In this document: positions 1 to 10,231 of the stretch, one piece after another
How the letters are laid out: each line of letters starts with the position of its first letter
How positions within the stretch are numbered: position 1 is the stretch's first letter
Assembly: GCF_900105885.1 (NCBI RefSeq)
Contig: NZ_LT629780.1
Location: 2,170,001-2,234,000, forward strand
Direction: 5' to 3'
Length of the DNA: 64,000 bases
Origin: Pseudomonas guangdongensis
GTDB lineage: Bacteria; Pseudomonadota; Gammaproteobacteria; Pseudomonadales; Pseudomonadaceae
Made by a program: the position numbers and the translations under genes
The notes under the pieces: model-generated
What the model saw: the letters and a program-made list of their open reading frames with translations, nothing else
Told to the model about the DNA's origin: nothing
The model's database searches: none

Positions 1-1182
1 ACCAAGCCGCCGGCGCGCTTCTCCGAAGCCAGCCTGGTCAAGGAGCTGGAGAAGCGCGGTATCGGCCGCCCGTCGACCTACGCGGCGATCATCTCGACCA
101 TCCAGGAGCGCGGTTACGTGGCGGTCCACAATCGGCGCTTCTATGCCGAGAAGATGGGCGAGATCGTCACCGAACGGCTGTCGGAGAGCTTCCCCAACCT
201 GATGGACTACGGCTTCACCGCCGGCATGGAGGAGCACCTCGACGATGTCGCCCAAGGCGAGCGTCAGTGGAAGCACCTGCTCGACGAGTTCTACGCCGAC
301 TTCCGCAAGAAGCTCGACGTGGCCGAGGCCGGCGAGGGCGGCATGCGTGCCAACCTGCCGACCCTGACCGACATTCCCTGCAAGGACTGCGGTCGGCCGA
401 TGATGATCCGCACCGCCTCCACCGGGGTGTTCCTCGGTTGCTCCGGCTACGCGCTGCCGCCCAAGGAGCGCTGCAAGGCGACCATGAACCTGGTGCCGGG
501 CGACGAGATCGCCGACGACGACGAGGGCGAGTCCGAATCCCGCGTGCTGCGCGGCAAGCATCGCTGTGCCAAGTGCGGCACGGCGATGGATGCCTACCTG
601 CTCGACGAGACCCGCAAGCTGCACATCTGCGGCAACAACCCGGACTGCTCGGGCTACGAGGTCGAGGAAGGCCAGTACCGGATCAAGGGTTACGAGGGGC
701 CGAGCCTGGAATGCGACAAGTGCGGCAGCGAGATGCAGCTCAAGACCGGCCGTTTCGGCAAGTTCTTCGGCTGCACCAACAGCGCCTGCAAGAACACCCG
801 CAAGCTGCTCAAGAGCGGCGAGGCGGCGCCGCCGAAGATCGACCCGATCAAGATGCCCGAGCTGCGCTGCGCCAAGGTCGACGACGTGTACGTGTTGCGC
901 GACGGTGCTTCCGGCCTGTTCCTGGCGGCCAGCCAGTTCCCCAAGAATCGCGAAACCCGTGCGCCGCTGGTCAGCGAGCTGATCCCGCACCGCGAGGAGC
1001 TGGATGCCAAGTACCACTTCCTGCTCGACGCCCCGGTGCAGGACCCCGAAGGCCGCCCGGCGGTGATCCGCTTCAGCCGCAAGAGCAAGGAGCAGTACGT
1101 GCAGAGCGAGGTGGACGGCAAGCCCAGCGGCTGGCGCGCCTTCTACGTCGACGGCCAGTGGAAGGTCGAAGACAAGCGCTGA
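1..1182 (+). CDS. topA: DNA topoisomerase I, C-terminal part (5' end outside window)
   Basis: Type IA topoisomerase that relaxes negative supercoils behind transcription. The reading frame is open from base 1 to the stop at 1182, so the gene is cut by the window edge and the catalytic tyrosine is outside. The first visible residues include the conserved [12 protein letters not shown] segment of the TopA core. Then come three C4 zinc-finger repeats: cysteine clusters at about 364-480, 562-660 and 712-800, each with the CxxCG...C form. A zinc-less C-terminal domain follows. The ATG-like start at 118 is internal and is not the real start. The identification is secure from the family-specific finger layout. 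Confidence 0.96.
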   Translation, partial: TKPPARFSEASLVKELEKRGIGRPSTYAAIISTIQERGYVAVHNRRFYAEKMGEIVTERLSESFPNLMDYGFTAGMEEHLDDVAQGERQWKHLLDEFYADFRKKLDVAEAGEGGMRANLPTLTDIPCKDCGRPMMIRTASTGVFLGCSGYALPPKERCKATMNLVPGDEIADDDEGESESRVLRGKHRCAKCGTAMDAYLLDETRKLHICGNNPDCSGYEVEEGQYRIKGYEGPSLECDKCGSEMQLKTGRFGKFFGCTNSACKNTRKLLKSGEAAPPKIDPIKMPELRCAKVDDVYVLRDGASGLFLAASQFPKNRETRAPLVSELIPHREELDAKYHFLLDAPVQDPEGRPAVIRFSRKSKEQYVQSEVDGKPSGWRAFYVDGQWKVEDKR

Positions 1183-1199
1183 GCCTCCTCGGGTGCTAG

Positions 1200-1244
1200 C
1201 GACGAAGCCGGCTTGGGCGTGCGAACGCCCGGCCGGCTTCGTCG
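1200..1244 (+). terminator. Probable terminator after topA
   Basis: A 13-bp inverted repeat (CGACGAAGCCGGC at 1200-1212 and its complement at 1232-1244) encloses a second small hairpin. A short TTT follows. It lies 18 bases after the topA stop. The U-tract is weak, so efficiency is uncertain. Confidence 0.6.
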
Positions 1245-1308
1245 TTTCCGGGCGCTGCGGCGCTGCGGGGTGGCGGCGTATACTCGGTCCTCTGTCGAGG
1301 ATTCCGTC

Positions 1309-1830
1309 ATGGCCAACGAGCTGTATACCCGCACCAACCAGAAACTCTATTTCGCCGGTCTGGCCCTGGAGGCCTGGCAGGCCGCCGAGGCGGCGCAGGC
1401 GCTCAATGCGCAGACGCAGATCCAGGCCGCCCGCGAGACCGCGCTGTTTCACCTGTACGGCGCGCTGCTCGGCCTGTGCCACGAGATCGCCGGCTATTAC
1501 CGTCTGCCCCAGGCGGGTGCCGGGCGGGTCGAGGAACTGCTGGAGCGGGCCGTGCTGGAGGCCGCGCCCGGCCCCGAGCTGGCCGAGCTGGTCGAGCTGG
1601 CCGAGGATCGCCACAGCTGGCTGGCCGAGCTGCTGACGGCCTGGCGCCAGTTGTTCGAGCCGCCGCGCGAGGCACGCAAGGCCAAGGTCGATCCGTCCGT
1701 GGCGGTGATCGTGGCGGTCGAGGTCGGCGGCGCGCAGCCGGCGGCGCCGGACCTTGCGATGCTGGGCGACTGGCAGCGGCAGATCCGCGCGCTGGCGCTG
1801 CGTTTTCGCCAGGGCATGAGCGAGTGGTGA
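1309..1830 (+). CDS. Conserved hypothetical protein, DUF6586-like
   Basis: 173 residues from ATG 1309, beginning MANELYTRTNQKLYFAGLAL. It is predicted to be mostly alpha-helical and rich in Ala, Glu and Leu, with no signal peptide or membrane segment, so it is probably cytoplasmic. The position directly after topA matches the PA3010-type protein of pseudomonads, annotated only as DUF6586. A TATACT hexamer at 1279-1284 is a plausible -10 element, but no good -35 is visible. An upstream in-frame ATG at 1213 falls inside the terminator stem and is rejected. Function is unknown; nothing in the sequence points to a catalytic site. Confidence 0.85.
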   Translation: MANELYTRTNQKLYFAGLALEAWQAAEAAQALNAQTQIQAARETALFHLYGALLGLCHEIAGYYRLPQAGAGRVEELLERAVLEAAPGPELAELVELAEDRHSWLAELLTAWRQLFEPPREARKAKVDPSVAVIVAVEVGGAQPAAPDLAMLGDWQRQIRALALRFRQGMSEW

Positions 1831-1903
1831 GGGGCCGGGCGGGCTAGGGCGCGCTGGCCGGGCGCTGGTACAATGCCGGCCTTTGTCTGCGGAGCACCCC
1901 TAA

Positions 1904-2143
1904 ATGCCGACCTCCTTTCTGGAAATCGTGGAGCTGTCTGACGGCCGTATCGTCCTGCGTCGTGGCGACGACGAGGAGGCGCTGGTGACCCTCGAATTCT
2001 CCGAAGAGGCCAAGGCATTCCTGCAGGGCCAGCACATCGAGGTGGCCAAGGCGATGTTCAATGTCGGCGTGGAAGTGGCCGGCAGCATGGTCGACGGCGA
2101 CTACGAGGCGGAGTTCGAGGAGCAGGCGCGGGTCCTGCACTGA
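1904..2143 (+). CDS. Small conserved hypothetical protein (PA3009-like)
   Basis: A 79-residue acidic protein, MPTSFLEIVELSDGRIVLRR at the N-terminus, with no signal peptide, cysteine pair or recognisable domain. A TACAAT hexamer at 1869-1874 is a plausible -10 for its own promoter. It sits tail to tail with lexA, only 39 bases away. In P. aeruginosa the sulA gene would lie between the homologue of this gene and lexA, and here it does not. Coding potential is supported by codon bias like the neighbours and by a conserved position next to topA and DUF6586. Function is unknown. Confidence 0.8.
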   Translation: MPTSFLEIVELSDGRIVLRRGDDEEALVTLEFSEEAKAFLQGQHIEVAKAMFNVGVEVAGSMVDGDYEAEFEEQARVLH

Positions 2144-2150
2144 GGCAACG

Positions 2151-2170
2151 CCCGGCGCTGTTGCGCCGGG
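2151..2170. terminator. Short hairpin between convergent genes
   Basis: CCCGGCGC, loop TGTT, GCGCCGGG: an 8-bp perfect stem between the stop codons of the small hypothetical gene and lexA. It could end transcription from both sides, but neither side has a clear U-tract. Confidence 0.5.
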
Positions 2171-2182
2171 TCTGTCCACGGG

Positions 2183-2797
2183 TCAGCGGCGGATCACGCC
2201 GACGCTGAGGCCCTCAATGACGAAATCCTGTTCCGGGCTGTCCAAATCGACGACGATCGGTGCGAAGTCCGGGTTCTCCGCCAGCAGCTGCACCCGTTTG
2301 CCGCGCCGCTGGAAGCGCTTGACGGTGACCTCGTCGCCGATCCGCGCCACCACGATCTGGCCGTTGCTGGCCTCCCGGCAGGCATGCACGGCGAGCAGGT
2401 CGCCGTCGAGGATGCCGGCGTCCTTCATGCTCATCCCGTGGACGCGCAGCAGGAAATCGGCGCGTGGCGAGAACAGCTCCGGACTGATCCGGCAGCTGTC
2501 CTCGATGTGCTGCTCGGCGAGGATCGGCGCGCCGGCGGCGACGCGGCCGATGATCGGCAGCTCGTCCTCGCGCGGTGCCGGCTCGCTGCCGGGGATGCGG
2601 ATGCCGCGCGAGGCGCCGGGAATCATCTCGATCGCTCCCTTGCGGGCCAGTGCGCGCAGGTGCTCCTCGGCGGCATTCGGCGAGCGGAAGCCCAGCTGCT
2701 GGGCCATCTCGGCACGGGTCGGCGGGTAGCCGTGCTCGTCCAGCCAGAGCTTGATGAAGGCGAGGATCTCGCCTTGGCGCGGTGTCAGTTTCTGCAT
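2183..2797 (-). CDS. lexA: SOS repressor LexA
   Basis: 204 residues, the usual LexA length. An N-terminal winged helix-turn-helix (about 1-65) is followed by the autoproteolysis domain. The cleavage pair is Ala88-Gly89 in RVAAGAP, the catalytic serine is Ser123 ([10 protein letters not shown]), and the lysine is Lys160 (EVTVKRF). It represses DNA-damage genes until RecA filaments trigger self-cleavage. A consensus SOS box overlaps its own -10 element, so autoregulation is visible in the sequence. In Pseudomonas lexA is normally followed by the division inhibitor gene sulA. Here it is followed only by a convergent small gene, so lexA is monocistronic. Confidence 0.97.
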   Translation of the reverse strand: MQKLTPRQGEILAFIKLWLDEHGYPPTRAEMAQQLGFRSPNAAEEHLRALARKGAIEMIPGASRGIRIPGSEPAPREDELPIIGRVAAGAPILAEQHIEDSCRISPELFSPRADFLLRVHGMSMKDAGILDGDLLAVHACREASNGQIVVARIGDEVTVKRFQRRGKRVQLLAENPDFAPIVVDLDSPEQDFVIEGLSVGVIRR

Positions 2798-2825
2798 GAG
2801 CCGTGCTCGGTTTGCTGTCTGTAGG

Positions 2826-2841
2826 CTGGAAGTATATACAG
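2826..2841 (-). promoter_or_regulatory. SOS box (LexA operator) of lexA
   Basis: CTGGAAGTATATACAG read on the plus strand, matching CTG-N10-CAG. It lies 29-44 bases upstream of the lexA start and covers the -10 element, so bound LexA would block its own transcription. I found only one good box here. Confidence 0.9.
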
Positions 2842-2858
2842 GGGGTGGGGTGTGGCAA
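2831..2858 (-). promoter_or_regulatory. lexA sigma70 promoter
   Basis: On the minus strand TTGCCA (2853-2858), a 16-base spacer and TATACT (2831-2836). Predicted transcription start near 2824 gives a leader of about 27 bases. The SOS box overlaps the -10. Confidence 0.75.
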
Positions 2859-2917
2859 CCTCTTTGCGCGCCGCCTGGGCGTTGCGCGTCGTGCCGACTG
2901 GGGCAGGCGTGGCCCCC

Positions 2918-2947
2918 TTGACAGGGCGAACGGCTGAAACGTATGTT
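2918..2947 (+). promoter_or_regulatory. psrA sigma70 promoter
   Basis: Perfect -35 TTGACA (2918-2923), an 18-base spacer and TATGTT (2942-2947). The PsrA palindrome overlaps the -10, as expected for autorepression. Confidence 0.7.
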
Positions 2948-2949
2948 TC
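2936..2949. promoter_or_regulatory. PsrA-type operator at psrA
   Basis: GAAAC-GTAT-GTTTC, a perfect 5-4-5 inverted repeat that fits the published PsrA half-site form (G/C)AAAC...GTTT(G/C). It covers the -10 of psrA and ends 30 bases before the start codon. A second, imperfect copy (AAACGAATGTTC) follows directly. Confidence 0.8.
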
Positions 2950-2979
2950 AAACGAATGTTCGTCAGAGGTGGGGTGTCC

Positions 2980-3678
2980 ATGGCTCAGTCGGAAACCGTC
3001 GAGCGCATTCTCGATGCGGCCGAACAGCTGTTCGCCGAGAAGGGCTTCGCCGAGACCTCGCTGCGCCTGATCACCAGCAAGGCCGCGGTCAATCTGGCGG
3101 CGGTGAACTACCACTTCGGTTCCAAGACTGCGCTGATCCAGGCGGTCTTCGCCCGCTTTCTCGATCCCTTCTGCCAGAGCCTCGAACGCGAGCTGGATGC
3201 GCGCAGCGGCCAGGCCGCGCCGTCGCTGGAAGCACTGCTCGACCTGCTGGTCAGCCAGGCGCTGGGCGTCAAACCCCGCGGTGGCAGCGATCTGTCGATC
3301 TTCATGCGTCTGCTTGGCCTGGCCTTCAGTCAGAGCCAGGGCAATCTGCGTCAGTATCTGGAGGACCAGTACGGCGCGGTGTTCCGTCGCTACAGGCAGC
3401 TGATGCACGAGGCGGCGCCGAACATTCCGCCGCTGGAGCTGTTCTGGCGCATGCACTTCATGCTCGGTGCCGCGGCGTTCAGCATGTCGGGGATCAAGGC
3501 GCTGCGCGGCATGGCCGAGAGCGACTTCGGCGTGCACACCTCGACCGAGCAGGTAGTGCGCCTGATGGTGCCGTTCATGGCCGCCGGCCTGCGTGCCGAC
3601 AGCGTCCTGCACGATGCGGCGCTGATCGCCGCGCAACGTCTGCCGCGCGGCCAGAAGGTCGCGACCACGCACGACTGA
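2980..3678 (+). CDS. psrA: TetR-family fatty-acid sensor PsrA
   Basis: 232 residues from ATG 2980 (MAQSETVERILDAAEQLFAE), which matches the start of PsrA in other pseudomonads. The in-frame ATG at 2956 lies inside the operator's second copy and is unlikely. An N-terminal TetR helix-turn-helix (about 10-55, ending in the VNYHFGSKTALIQAVF signature) precedes a ligand-binding helical domain. PsrA is known to respond to long-chain acyl compounds, repress itself and beta-oxidation genes, and activate rpoS. A strong promoter overlapped by a PsrA palindrome supports autoregulation. The gene diverges from lexA, and the promoter regions are only about 60 bases apart. Confidence 0.95.
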   Translation: MAQSETVERILDAAEQLFAEKGFAETSLRLITSKAAVNLAAVNYHFGSKTALIQAVFARFLDPFCQSLERELDARSGQAAPSLEALLDLLVSQALGVKPRGGSDLSIFMRLLGLAFSQSQGNLRQYLEDQYGAVFRRYRQLMHEAAPNIPPLELFWRMHFMLGAAAFSMSGIKALRGMAESDFGVHTSTEQVVRLMVPFMAAGLRADSVLHDAALIAAQRLPRGQKVATTHD

Positions 3679-3737
3679 GCTGCCGGCGGGCGGCGGATCG
3701 GCTAAGCTAGCCGTCCATTCCCGCCAGTCCCCGCGCC

Positions 3738-4265
3738 ATGCTCGACGCCCTGCATATCTCGATTGCCGACCAGTGCCTGTACGGCTTCGCCGCCGGCCGC
3801 CTGCGCCTGCGCCTGGCGGTGTCGACCGCCCTCAACGGCCCCGGCGAGCGCCAGGGTTCGGGCTGCACGCCGCGCGGCCGGCATCGGGTGCGGGCGAAGA
3901 TCGGCGCCGGACTGCCCTCGGGGGCGGTACTGGTCGGGCGGCGCTGGACCGGCGAGATCTGGACCCCCGAACTGGCGGCGCACTTTCCGCAGCGCGACTG
4001 GATCCTCACCCGCATCCTCTGGTTGAGCGGCTGCGAGCCGGGGCGCAACCGCCTCGGCGCGGTCGACACCTTCCGCCGCTACATCTACCTGCACGGTACG
4101 CCCGACAGCGAACCCATGGGCGTGCCGCGCTCCCACGGCTGCATCCGCCTGCGCAACGCCGACCTGCTGGCGCTGTTCGAGCAGGTGCCGGCCGGTTGTC
4201 CCGTGTTCATCGACGAGGCGCCCTGTCCGCAGTGGCAGGCGCTGCCTTGCACGCAAGGAGACTGA
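3738..4265 (+). CDS. YkuD-fold L,D-transpeptidase / possible cytoplasmic L,D-carboxypeptidase
   Basis: 175 residues. The YkuD catalytic motif is complete: His119 in YLHGTPD and the Ser132-His133-Gly134-Cys135 cluster in PRSHGCIRLRN, with Cys135 as nucleophile. The N-terminus (MLDALHISIADQ) has no signal peptide, lipobox, membrane anchor or LysM domain, which is unusual for an enzyme expected to crosslink periplasmic peptidoglycan. Its stop codon directly abuts the start of nagZ, a cytoplasmic muropeptide-recycling enzyme. Cytoplasmic YkuD enzymes that trim tetrapeptides during recycling are known (ElsL of Acinetobacter), and that role would suit this gene. The family call is firm, and the exact reaction is inference. 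Confidence 0.85.
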   Translation: MLDALHISIADQCLYGFAAGRLRLRLAVSTALNGPGERQGSGCTPRGRHRVRAKIGAGLPSGAVLVGRRWTGEIWTPELAAHFPQRDWILTRILWLSGCEPGRNRLGAVDTFRRYIYLHGTPDSEPMGVPRSHGCIRLRNADLLALFEQVPAGCPVFIDEAPCPQWQALPCTQGD

Positions 4266-6015
<1,750 letters not shown>

Positions 6016-6052
6016 GGCTGCCGGCCCGCAACGGGCCGGTCGTGTGCGTCCG

Positions 6053-6088
6053 AAAAGGGGCGGCAGAGCGCATCTGTCGCCCCTTTTT
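6053..6088. terminator. Strong bidirectional terminator
   Basis: AAAAGGGGCGGCAGA, short loop, TCTGTCGCCCCTTTTT. The long stem has T-runs on both strands and separates the nagZ/phosphorylase operon from the convergent csiV-mfd genes. Confidence 0.9.
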
Positions 6089-6108
6089 CGTGCCCGTGTC
6101 GTCCGGCG

Positions 6109-6633
6109 TCAGCGCGGGCGCACGCGGATCAGCGCGCCCAGGCTCGGATGGTCGAGGTAGGTCAGCTGGCCGGGAATCAGGCGGCGCTTGTGCTGCAGGC
6201 GCTCGCTGGCGACGAGAAAGCCGTCGGCGTCGCAGCGGTTGACCCAGGTGTGCAGCTCCAGCTCCAGATGGCGCTCCTGGCGCAGGCTCAGCAGCCCTTC
6301 GACCGGCGCGTGGCGGTCGCACGGCGTGCCTGCGGCGAAGCGCACGGCGCGCGGCGGGTCGTCCGCCGCCTGTTGCCAGGCCTGGTGCAGCAGCACCGGG
6401 TAGCCGAGGGTCTCGTTCAGCTGTCGGGCGGTGTCCTCCAGCGCCGGACTGCGTTGCGCCTCGGCGGCGATGGCCGGTGCCGCGCCGGCCCAGTCCTCGG
6501 GTACCGGCTGGCTGGCGTCGACCGGCGGTGCCTGGCGGAACACGATCAGCTCGACCTGGTAGAGGGTTTCGGCGTAACCCGGCGCGGCGATCAGCAGCAG
6601 CGCGAGCAGCAGGGGGCGAAGCGTGGTGGGCAT
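6109..6633 (-). CDS. csiV: CsiV family secreted protein
   Basis: 174 residues. Start ATG at 6633 gives a clean signal peptide (MPTTLRPLLLALLLIAAPGYA, expected cleavage before ETLYQ), so it is periplasmic. The ETLYQVELIVFRQ opening is typical of the CsiV family, described as peptidoglycan-binding proteins in marine gammaproteobacteria. It contains two cysteines (CDRHAPVEG and VNRCDADG) that could form a disulfide. It lies 11 bases downstream of mfd and is probably co-transcribed with it. Longer frames over this region are read-through of a shadow frame of mfd. The biochemical role in Pseudomonas is not established. Confidence 0.85.
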   Translation of the reverse strand: MPTTLRPLLLALLLIAAPGYAETLYQVELIVFRQAPPVDASQPVPEDWAGAAPAIAAEAQRSPALEDTARQLNETLGYPVLLHQAWQQAADDPPRAVRFAAGTPCDRHAPVEGLLSLRQERHLELELHTWVNRCDADGFLVASERLQHKRRLIPGQLTYLDHPSLGALIRVRPR

Positions 6634-6644
6634 GCGCGGATCCT

Positions 6645-9600
6645 TCAGGCGGCGGGTGGGGTCAGGCGCTCGAGCAGCGCCTCCAGGGTGTTGAAGCGCT
6701 GTTCCGGACGTTCCATCGGCACCTGGAACTTGAAGGCGGTGCCGCCTTCGAGCTTGTAGCGGGCCGGCTGGCCCTGAATCAGCTGGATCAGGGTCAGCGG
6801 ATCGACGCAGGTGTCGGCGGCGAACTCGATGCGTCCGCCCTGCGGGCCGGCCTCGACCTTGCGGATGCCCAGGCGCTCTGCCTTGAGCTTGAGCAGGGTC
6901 AGGCGCATCAGGTGCTTCGCCGGTTCCGGCAGCAGGCCGAAGCGGTCGATCATTTCCACCTGCAGCTCGTTGAGCGCGCGCTCGTCCTCGGCCGAGGCGA
7001 TGCGCTTGTAGAGGATCAGCCGCGCGTGCACGTCGGGCAGGTAGTCGTCGGGGATCAGCGCCGGCAGGCGCAGGTTGATCTCCGGGCCGCCGCCCAGCGG
7101 CTGCTCCAGATTGGGCTGCTCGCCCTTGCGGATCGCCTTGACCGCGCGCTCGAGCATTTCCATGTACAGGGTGAAGCCGACGGCCTGGATCTGCCCGCTC
7201 TGGCCTTCGCCGAGCAGTTCGCCGGCGCCGCGGATCTCCAGGTCGTGGGTGGCGAGGACGAAGCCGGCGCCCAGGTCCTGGGCGTTGGCGATGGCCTCCA
7301 GGCGCTTCTGCGCGTCCTCGGTCATCTGCTGGCGCGGCGGGGTGAGCAGGTAGGCGTAGGCCTGGTGGTGGCTGCGCCCGACCCGGCCGCGCAGCTGGTG
7401 CAGCTGGGCCAGGCCGAACTTGTCGGCGCGCTCGATGACGATGGTGTTGGCGCTGGGCACGTCGATGCCGGTCTCGATGATGGTCGAGGCCACCAGCACG
7501 TTGAAGCGCTTGTGGTAGAAGTCGCCCATCACCTGTTCCAGCTCGCGCTCGCGCATCTGCCCGTGGCCGATGCCGATGCGCGCCTCGGGAACCAGTTCGG
7601 CCAGCTCGGCGGCGCACTTCTCGATGGTCTTGACGTCGTTGTGCAGGTAGTAGACCTGGCCGCCGCGCAGCAGCTCGCGCAGCAGGGCTTCCTTGATCAC
7701 CGGCTTCTGCTGTTCGAGGACGAAGGTGCGCACCGACAGGCGGCGCGCCGGCGGGGTGGCGATGATCGACAGGTCGCGCATGCCGGAGACGGCCATGTTC
7801 AGGGTGCGCGGGATCGGCGTGGCGGTCAGGGTGAGAATGTCCACCTCGCTGCGCAGGGCCTTGAACTGTTCCTTCTGGCGCACCCCGAAGCGGTGTTCCT
7901 CGTCGATGATCACCAGGCCCAGATCGTGGAACTTGACCTCGTCCTGCAGCAGCTTGTGGGTGCCGATGATGATGTCGATCTTGCCCTCGGCCAGCTCGCC
8001 GGCGGCGGCGGCGACGTCCTTGGCCGACTTGAAGCGGCTCATCACCTCGACGCGCACCGGCCAGTCGGCGAAGCGGTCGCGGAAGCTGTTGTAGTGCTGC
8101 TGGGCGAGCAGGGTGGTGGGCACCAGCACCGCCACCTGCTTGCCGCTGTGCACGGCGACGAAGGCGGCGCGCATCGCCACCTCGGTCTTGCCGAAGCCGA
8201 CGTCGCCGCACACCAGACGGTCCATCGGCTGGCCGCCGAGCATGTCGCCGAGCACTGCGTCGATGGCCGCCTGCTGGTCGGGGGTTTCCTCGAACGGGAA
8301 GCCGGCGGCGAAGGCCGCGTAGTCGGTCTGCGGATCGCTGAAGGCGAAGCCCTGACGCGCGGCGCGGCGCGCGTAGACATCGAGCAGCTCGGCGGCGACG
8401 TCGCGCACCTGCTCGGCGGCCTTGCGCTTGGCCTTCTGCCACTGCTCGGAGCCGAGGCGGTGCAGCGGCGCCAGGGCGTCGTCGCTGCCGCTGTAGCGGG
8501 CGATCAGGTGCAGGCTGGCCACCGGCACGTAGAGCTTGGCCTCGTCGGCATAGGCGAGCATGAGGAACTCGGCGGCCTGGCCGTCGACCTCCAGGGTGAC
8601 CAGGCCCTGGTAGCGGCCGACGCCGTGGTCGATATGCACCACCGGCGCGCCTTCGCGCAGCTCGGTGAGGTTCTTGATCACGTTGTCGCCGCCGCCCTGG
8701 CCCTTGTCGCGGCGCCGGCGCTGCATGACCCGCTGGCCGAACAGCGGGCTTTCCGGAATCAGCGCCAGGCTGTCGAGCAGCAGGCCCTCGTCGAGCGGCG
8801 CGATGGTGATCGCCAGGCGCTCCTCGGCGGCGGCGAAACCGGCCCAGCCGTCCACCTCGCGCGGCTTGAGCTTGAGGCGTGCGAGCAGTTCCAGCAGCAC
8901 CTCGCGGCGCCCTGCCGACTCAGCGCAGAACAGCACCCGGCCGGGGTATTCCTCGATGAAACGGCGCAGCGCGGCCAGCGGCTCGCCGGCCTTGGCCTGG
9001 ATCGCCAGGTCGGGCAGGGCGCGCGCGGCGAAGCGCTCGCGACCGACGCCGGGCTCCAGGTCGTGCGGATCGACCACCACCCGCGGCCATTGCTTGAGGC
9101 GCGCGAAACAGTCCTCCACCGGCAGGAACAGCTCGGCCGGCGGCAGCAGCGGGCGCTCGGGGTCGACGCGACGCTCCTCGAAACGGCTGCGCGCGTCCTG
9201 CCAGAACTGCTCGGCGGCCTGTTCGATGCCGGGCAGGGAGAACACCTGGGTGTCGGTCGGCAGGTAGTCGAACAGGCTGGCGGTGGCGTCGAAGAACAGC
9301 GGCAGGTAGTACTCGATGCCGGCCGGGATCAGCCCGCTGGACAGATCCTGGTACAGCGGGCAGCGCCGGTAGTCGACGTCGAAGCGCTCGCGAAAGCGTG
9401 CGCGGAAGTCGGCCACGGCCTTCTTCTCCAGCGGGAACTCGCGCGCCGGCAGCAGGCGGATCGATTCGACCTTGTCCACCGAGCGCTGGGTCTCGGGGTC
9501 GAAGGTGCGCAGGGTCTCGATCTCGTCGTCGAACAGGTCGATGCGGTAGGGCAGCTCGCTGCCCATCGGGTAGAGATCGAGCAGCGCGCCGCGTACGGCG

Positions 9601-10085
9601 AACTCGCCGTGGTCGTAGACGGTGTCCACGCAGCGGTAGCCGGCGGCTTCCAGGCGGGTGCGCATGTCGTCGACGTCGAGCTTCTGGCCTACGTCCAGCA
9701 CCAGGCTGGAGCCGAGCAGGAAGCTCGGCGGCGCCAGGCGCTGCAGGGCGGTGGCGATCGGCACCACCAGCACGCCGTGCTTCAGCTCCGGCAGCCGGTA
9801 GAGGGCGGCGATGCGCTGGGAGATGATGTCCTGATGCGGCGAGAACACGTCGTAGGGCAGGGTTTCCCAGTCGGGGAAATGCAGCACCGGAAGCGTGGGG
9901 GCGAAGAAGCGCAGCTCCTCCTGCAGGCGCTCGGCGCTCTGGCTGCCTTCGGTGAGCAGCAGGGTGAAGCGCTTGGCGCGGCTGGCAGCCTCGGCGATGG
10001 CCAGGCTCTGGGCGGCACCGGGCAGGTTGCCCCAGTGCTGTTTGCCGGCGGCGGCCGGCAGGCTCGGAAGACGCAATACGGACAC
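6645..10085 (-). CDS. mfd: Transcription-repair coupling factor
   Basis: 1146 residues, normal for Mfd. It pushes stalled RNA polymerase off damaged DNA and recruits UvrA. Domain order: UvrB-like N-terminal region (about 1-330), RNA-polymerase interaction domain (about 470-540), RecG-like superfamily 2 translocase with Walker A GDVGFGKTE (about 630) and DEEH box (IIDEEHRFG, about 735), helicase motif RGRVGRS (about 880) and a TRCF C-terminal domain. It has no SOS box upstream. The gene diverges from gap across 146 bases. Long open frames on the opposite strand are shadows caused by high GC at third positions. Confidence 0.98.
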   Translation of the reverse strand: MSVLRLPSLPAAAGKQHWGNLPGAAQSLAIAEAASRAKRFTLLLTEGSQSAERLQEELRFFAPTLPVLHFPDWETLPYDVFSPHQDIISQRIAALYRLPELKHGVLVVPIATALQRLAPPSFLLGSSLVLDVGQKLDVDDMRTRLEAAGYRCVDTVYDHGEFAVRGALLDLYPMGSELPYRIDLFDDEIETLRTFDPETQRSVDKVESIRLLPAREFPLEKKAVADFRARFRERFDVDYRRCPLYQDLSSGLIPAGIEYYLPLFFDATASLFDYLPTDTQVFSLPGIEQAAEQFWQDARSRFEERRVDPERPLLPPAELFLPVEDCFARLKQWPRVVVDPHDLEPGVGRERFAARALPDLAIQAKAGEPLAALRRFIEEYPGRVLFCAESAGRREVLLELLARLKLKPREVDGWAGFAAAEERLAITIAPLDEGLLLDSLALIPESPLFGQRVMQRRRRDKGQGGGDNVIKNLTELREGAPVVHIDHGVGRYQGLVTLEVDGQAAEFLMLAYADEAKLYVPVASLHLIARYSGSDDALAPLHRLGSEQWQKAKRKAAEQVRDVAAELLDVYARRAARQGFAFSDPQTDYAAFAAGFPFEETPDQQAAIDAVLGDMLGGQPMDRLVCGDVGFGKTEVAMRAAFVAVHSGKQVAVLVPTTLLAQQHYNSFRDRFADWPVRVEVMSRFKSAKDVAAAAGELAEGKIDIIIGTHKLLQDEVKFHDLGLVIIDEEHRFGVRQKEQFKALRSEVDILTLTATPIPRTLNMAVSGMRDLSIIATPPARRLSVRTFVLEQQKPVIKEALLRELLRGGQVYYLHNDVKTIEKCAAELAELVPEARIGIGHGQMRERELEQVMGDFYHKRFNVLVASTIIETGIDVPSANTIVIERADKFGLAQLHQLRGRVGRSHHQAYAYLLTPPRQQMTEDAQKRLEAIANAQDLGAGFVLATHDLEIRGAGELLGEGQSGQIQAVGFTLYMEMLERAVKAIRKGEQPNLEQPLGGGPEINLRLPALIPDDYLPDVHARLILYKRIASAEDERALNELQVEMIDRFGLLPEPAKHLMRLTLLKLKAERLGIRKVEAGPQGGRIEFAADTCVDPLTLIQLIQGQPARYKLEGGTAFKFQVPMERPEQRFNTLEALLERLTPPAA

Positions 10086-10160
10086 GGTCGACTCGCAAGG
10101 GCTGCAAAGCTGCGATTCTAGCGATGCGCTCCGCCGGCTGTCAGTGTCGTTGACGGTGCG

Positions 10161-10189
10161 TTGCCCCCGCGCGCCGGCGCCGTCATAAT
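10161..10189 (+). promoter_or_regulatory. Possible gap promoter
   Basis: TTGCCC (10161-10166), a 17-base spacer, CATAAT (10184-10189), about 40 bases upstream of the chosen start. Match to consensus is fair (4/6 and 5/6). Confidence 0.5.
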
Positions 10190-10231
10190 GTAGCCCCTTT
10201 TTTCATCTCCTACATGTGGAAGGTATCGCCC

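Noticed and set aside
2956..2979. Earlier ATG for psrA
   Set aside because: It lies in the second operator half, lacks a ribosome site, and adds residues absent from known PsrA.
6477..10121. A 1214-codon plus-strand open frame antisense to mfd
   Set aside because: Shadow of mfd. Composition (Ala, Gln, Leu, Val, His rich) is typical of antisense frames in high-GC genes and no domain is visible.
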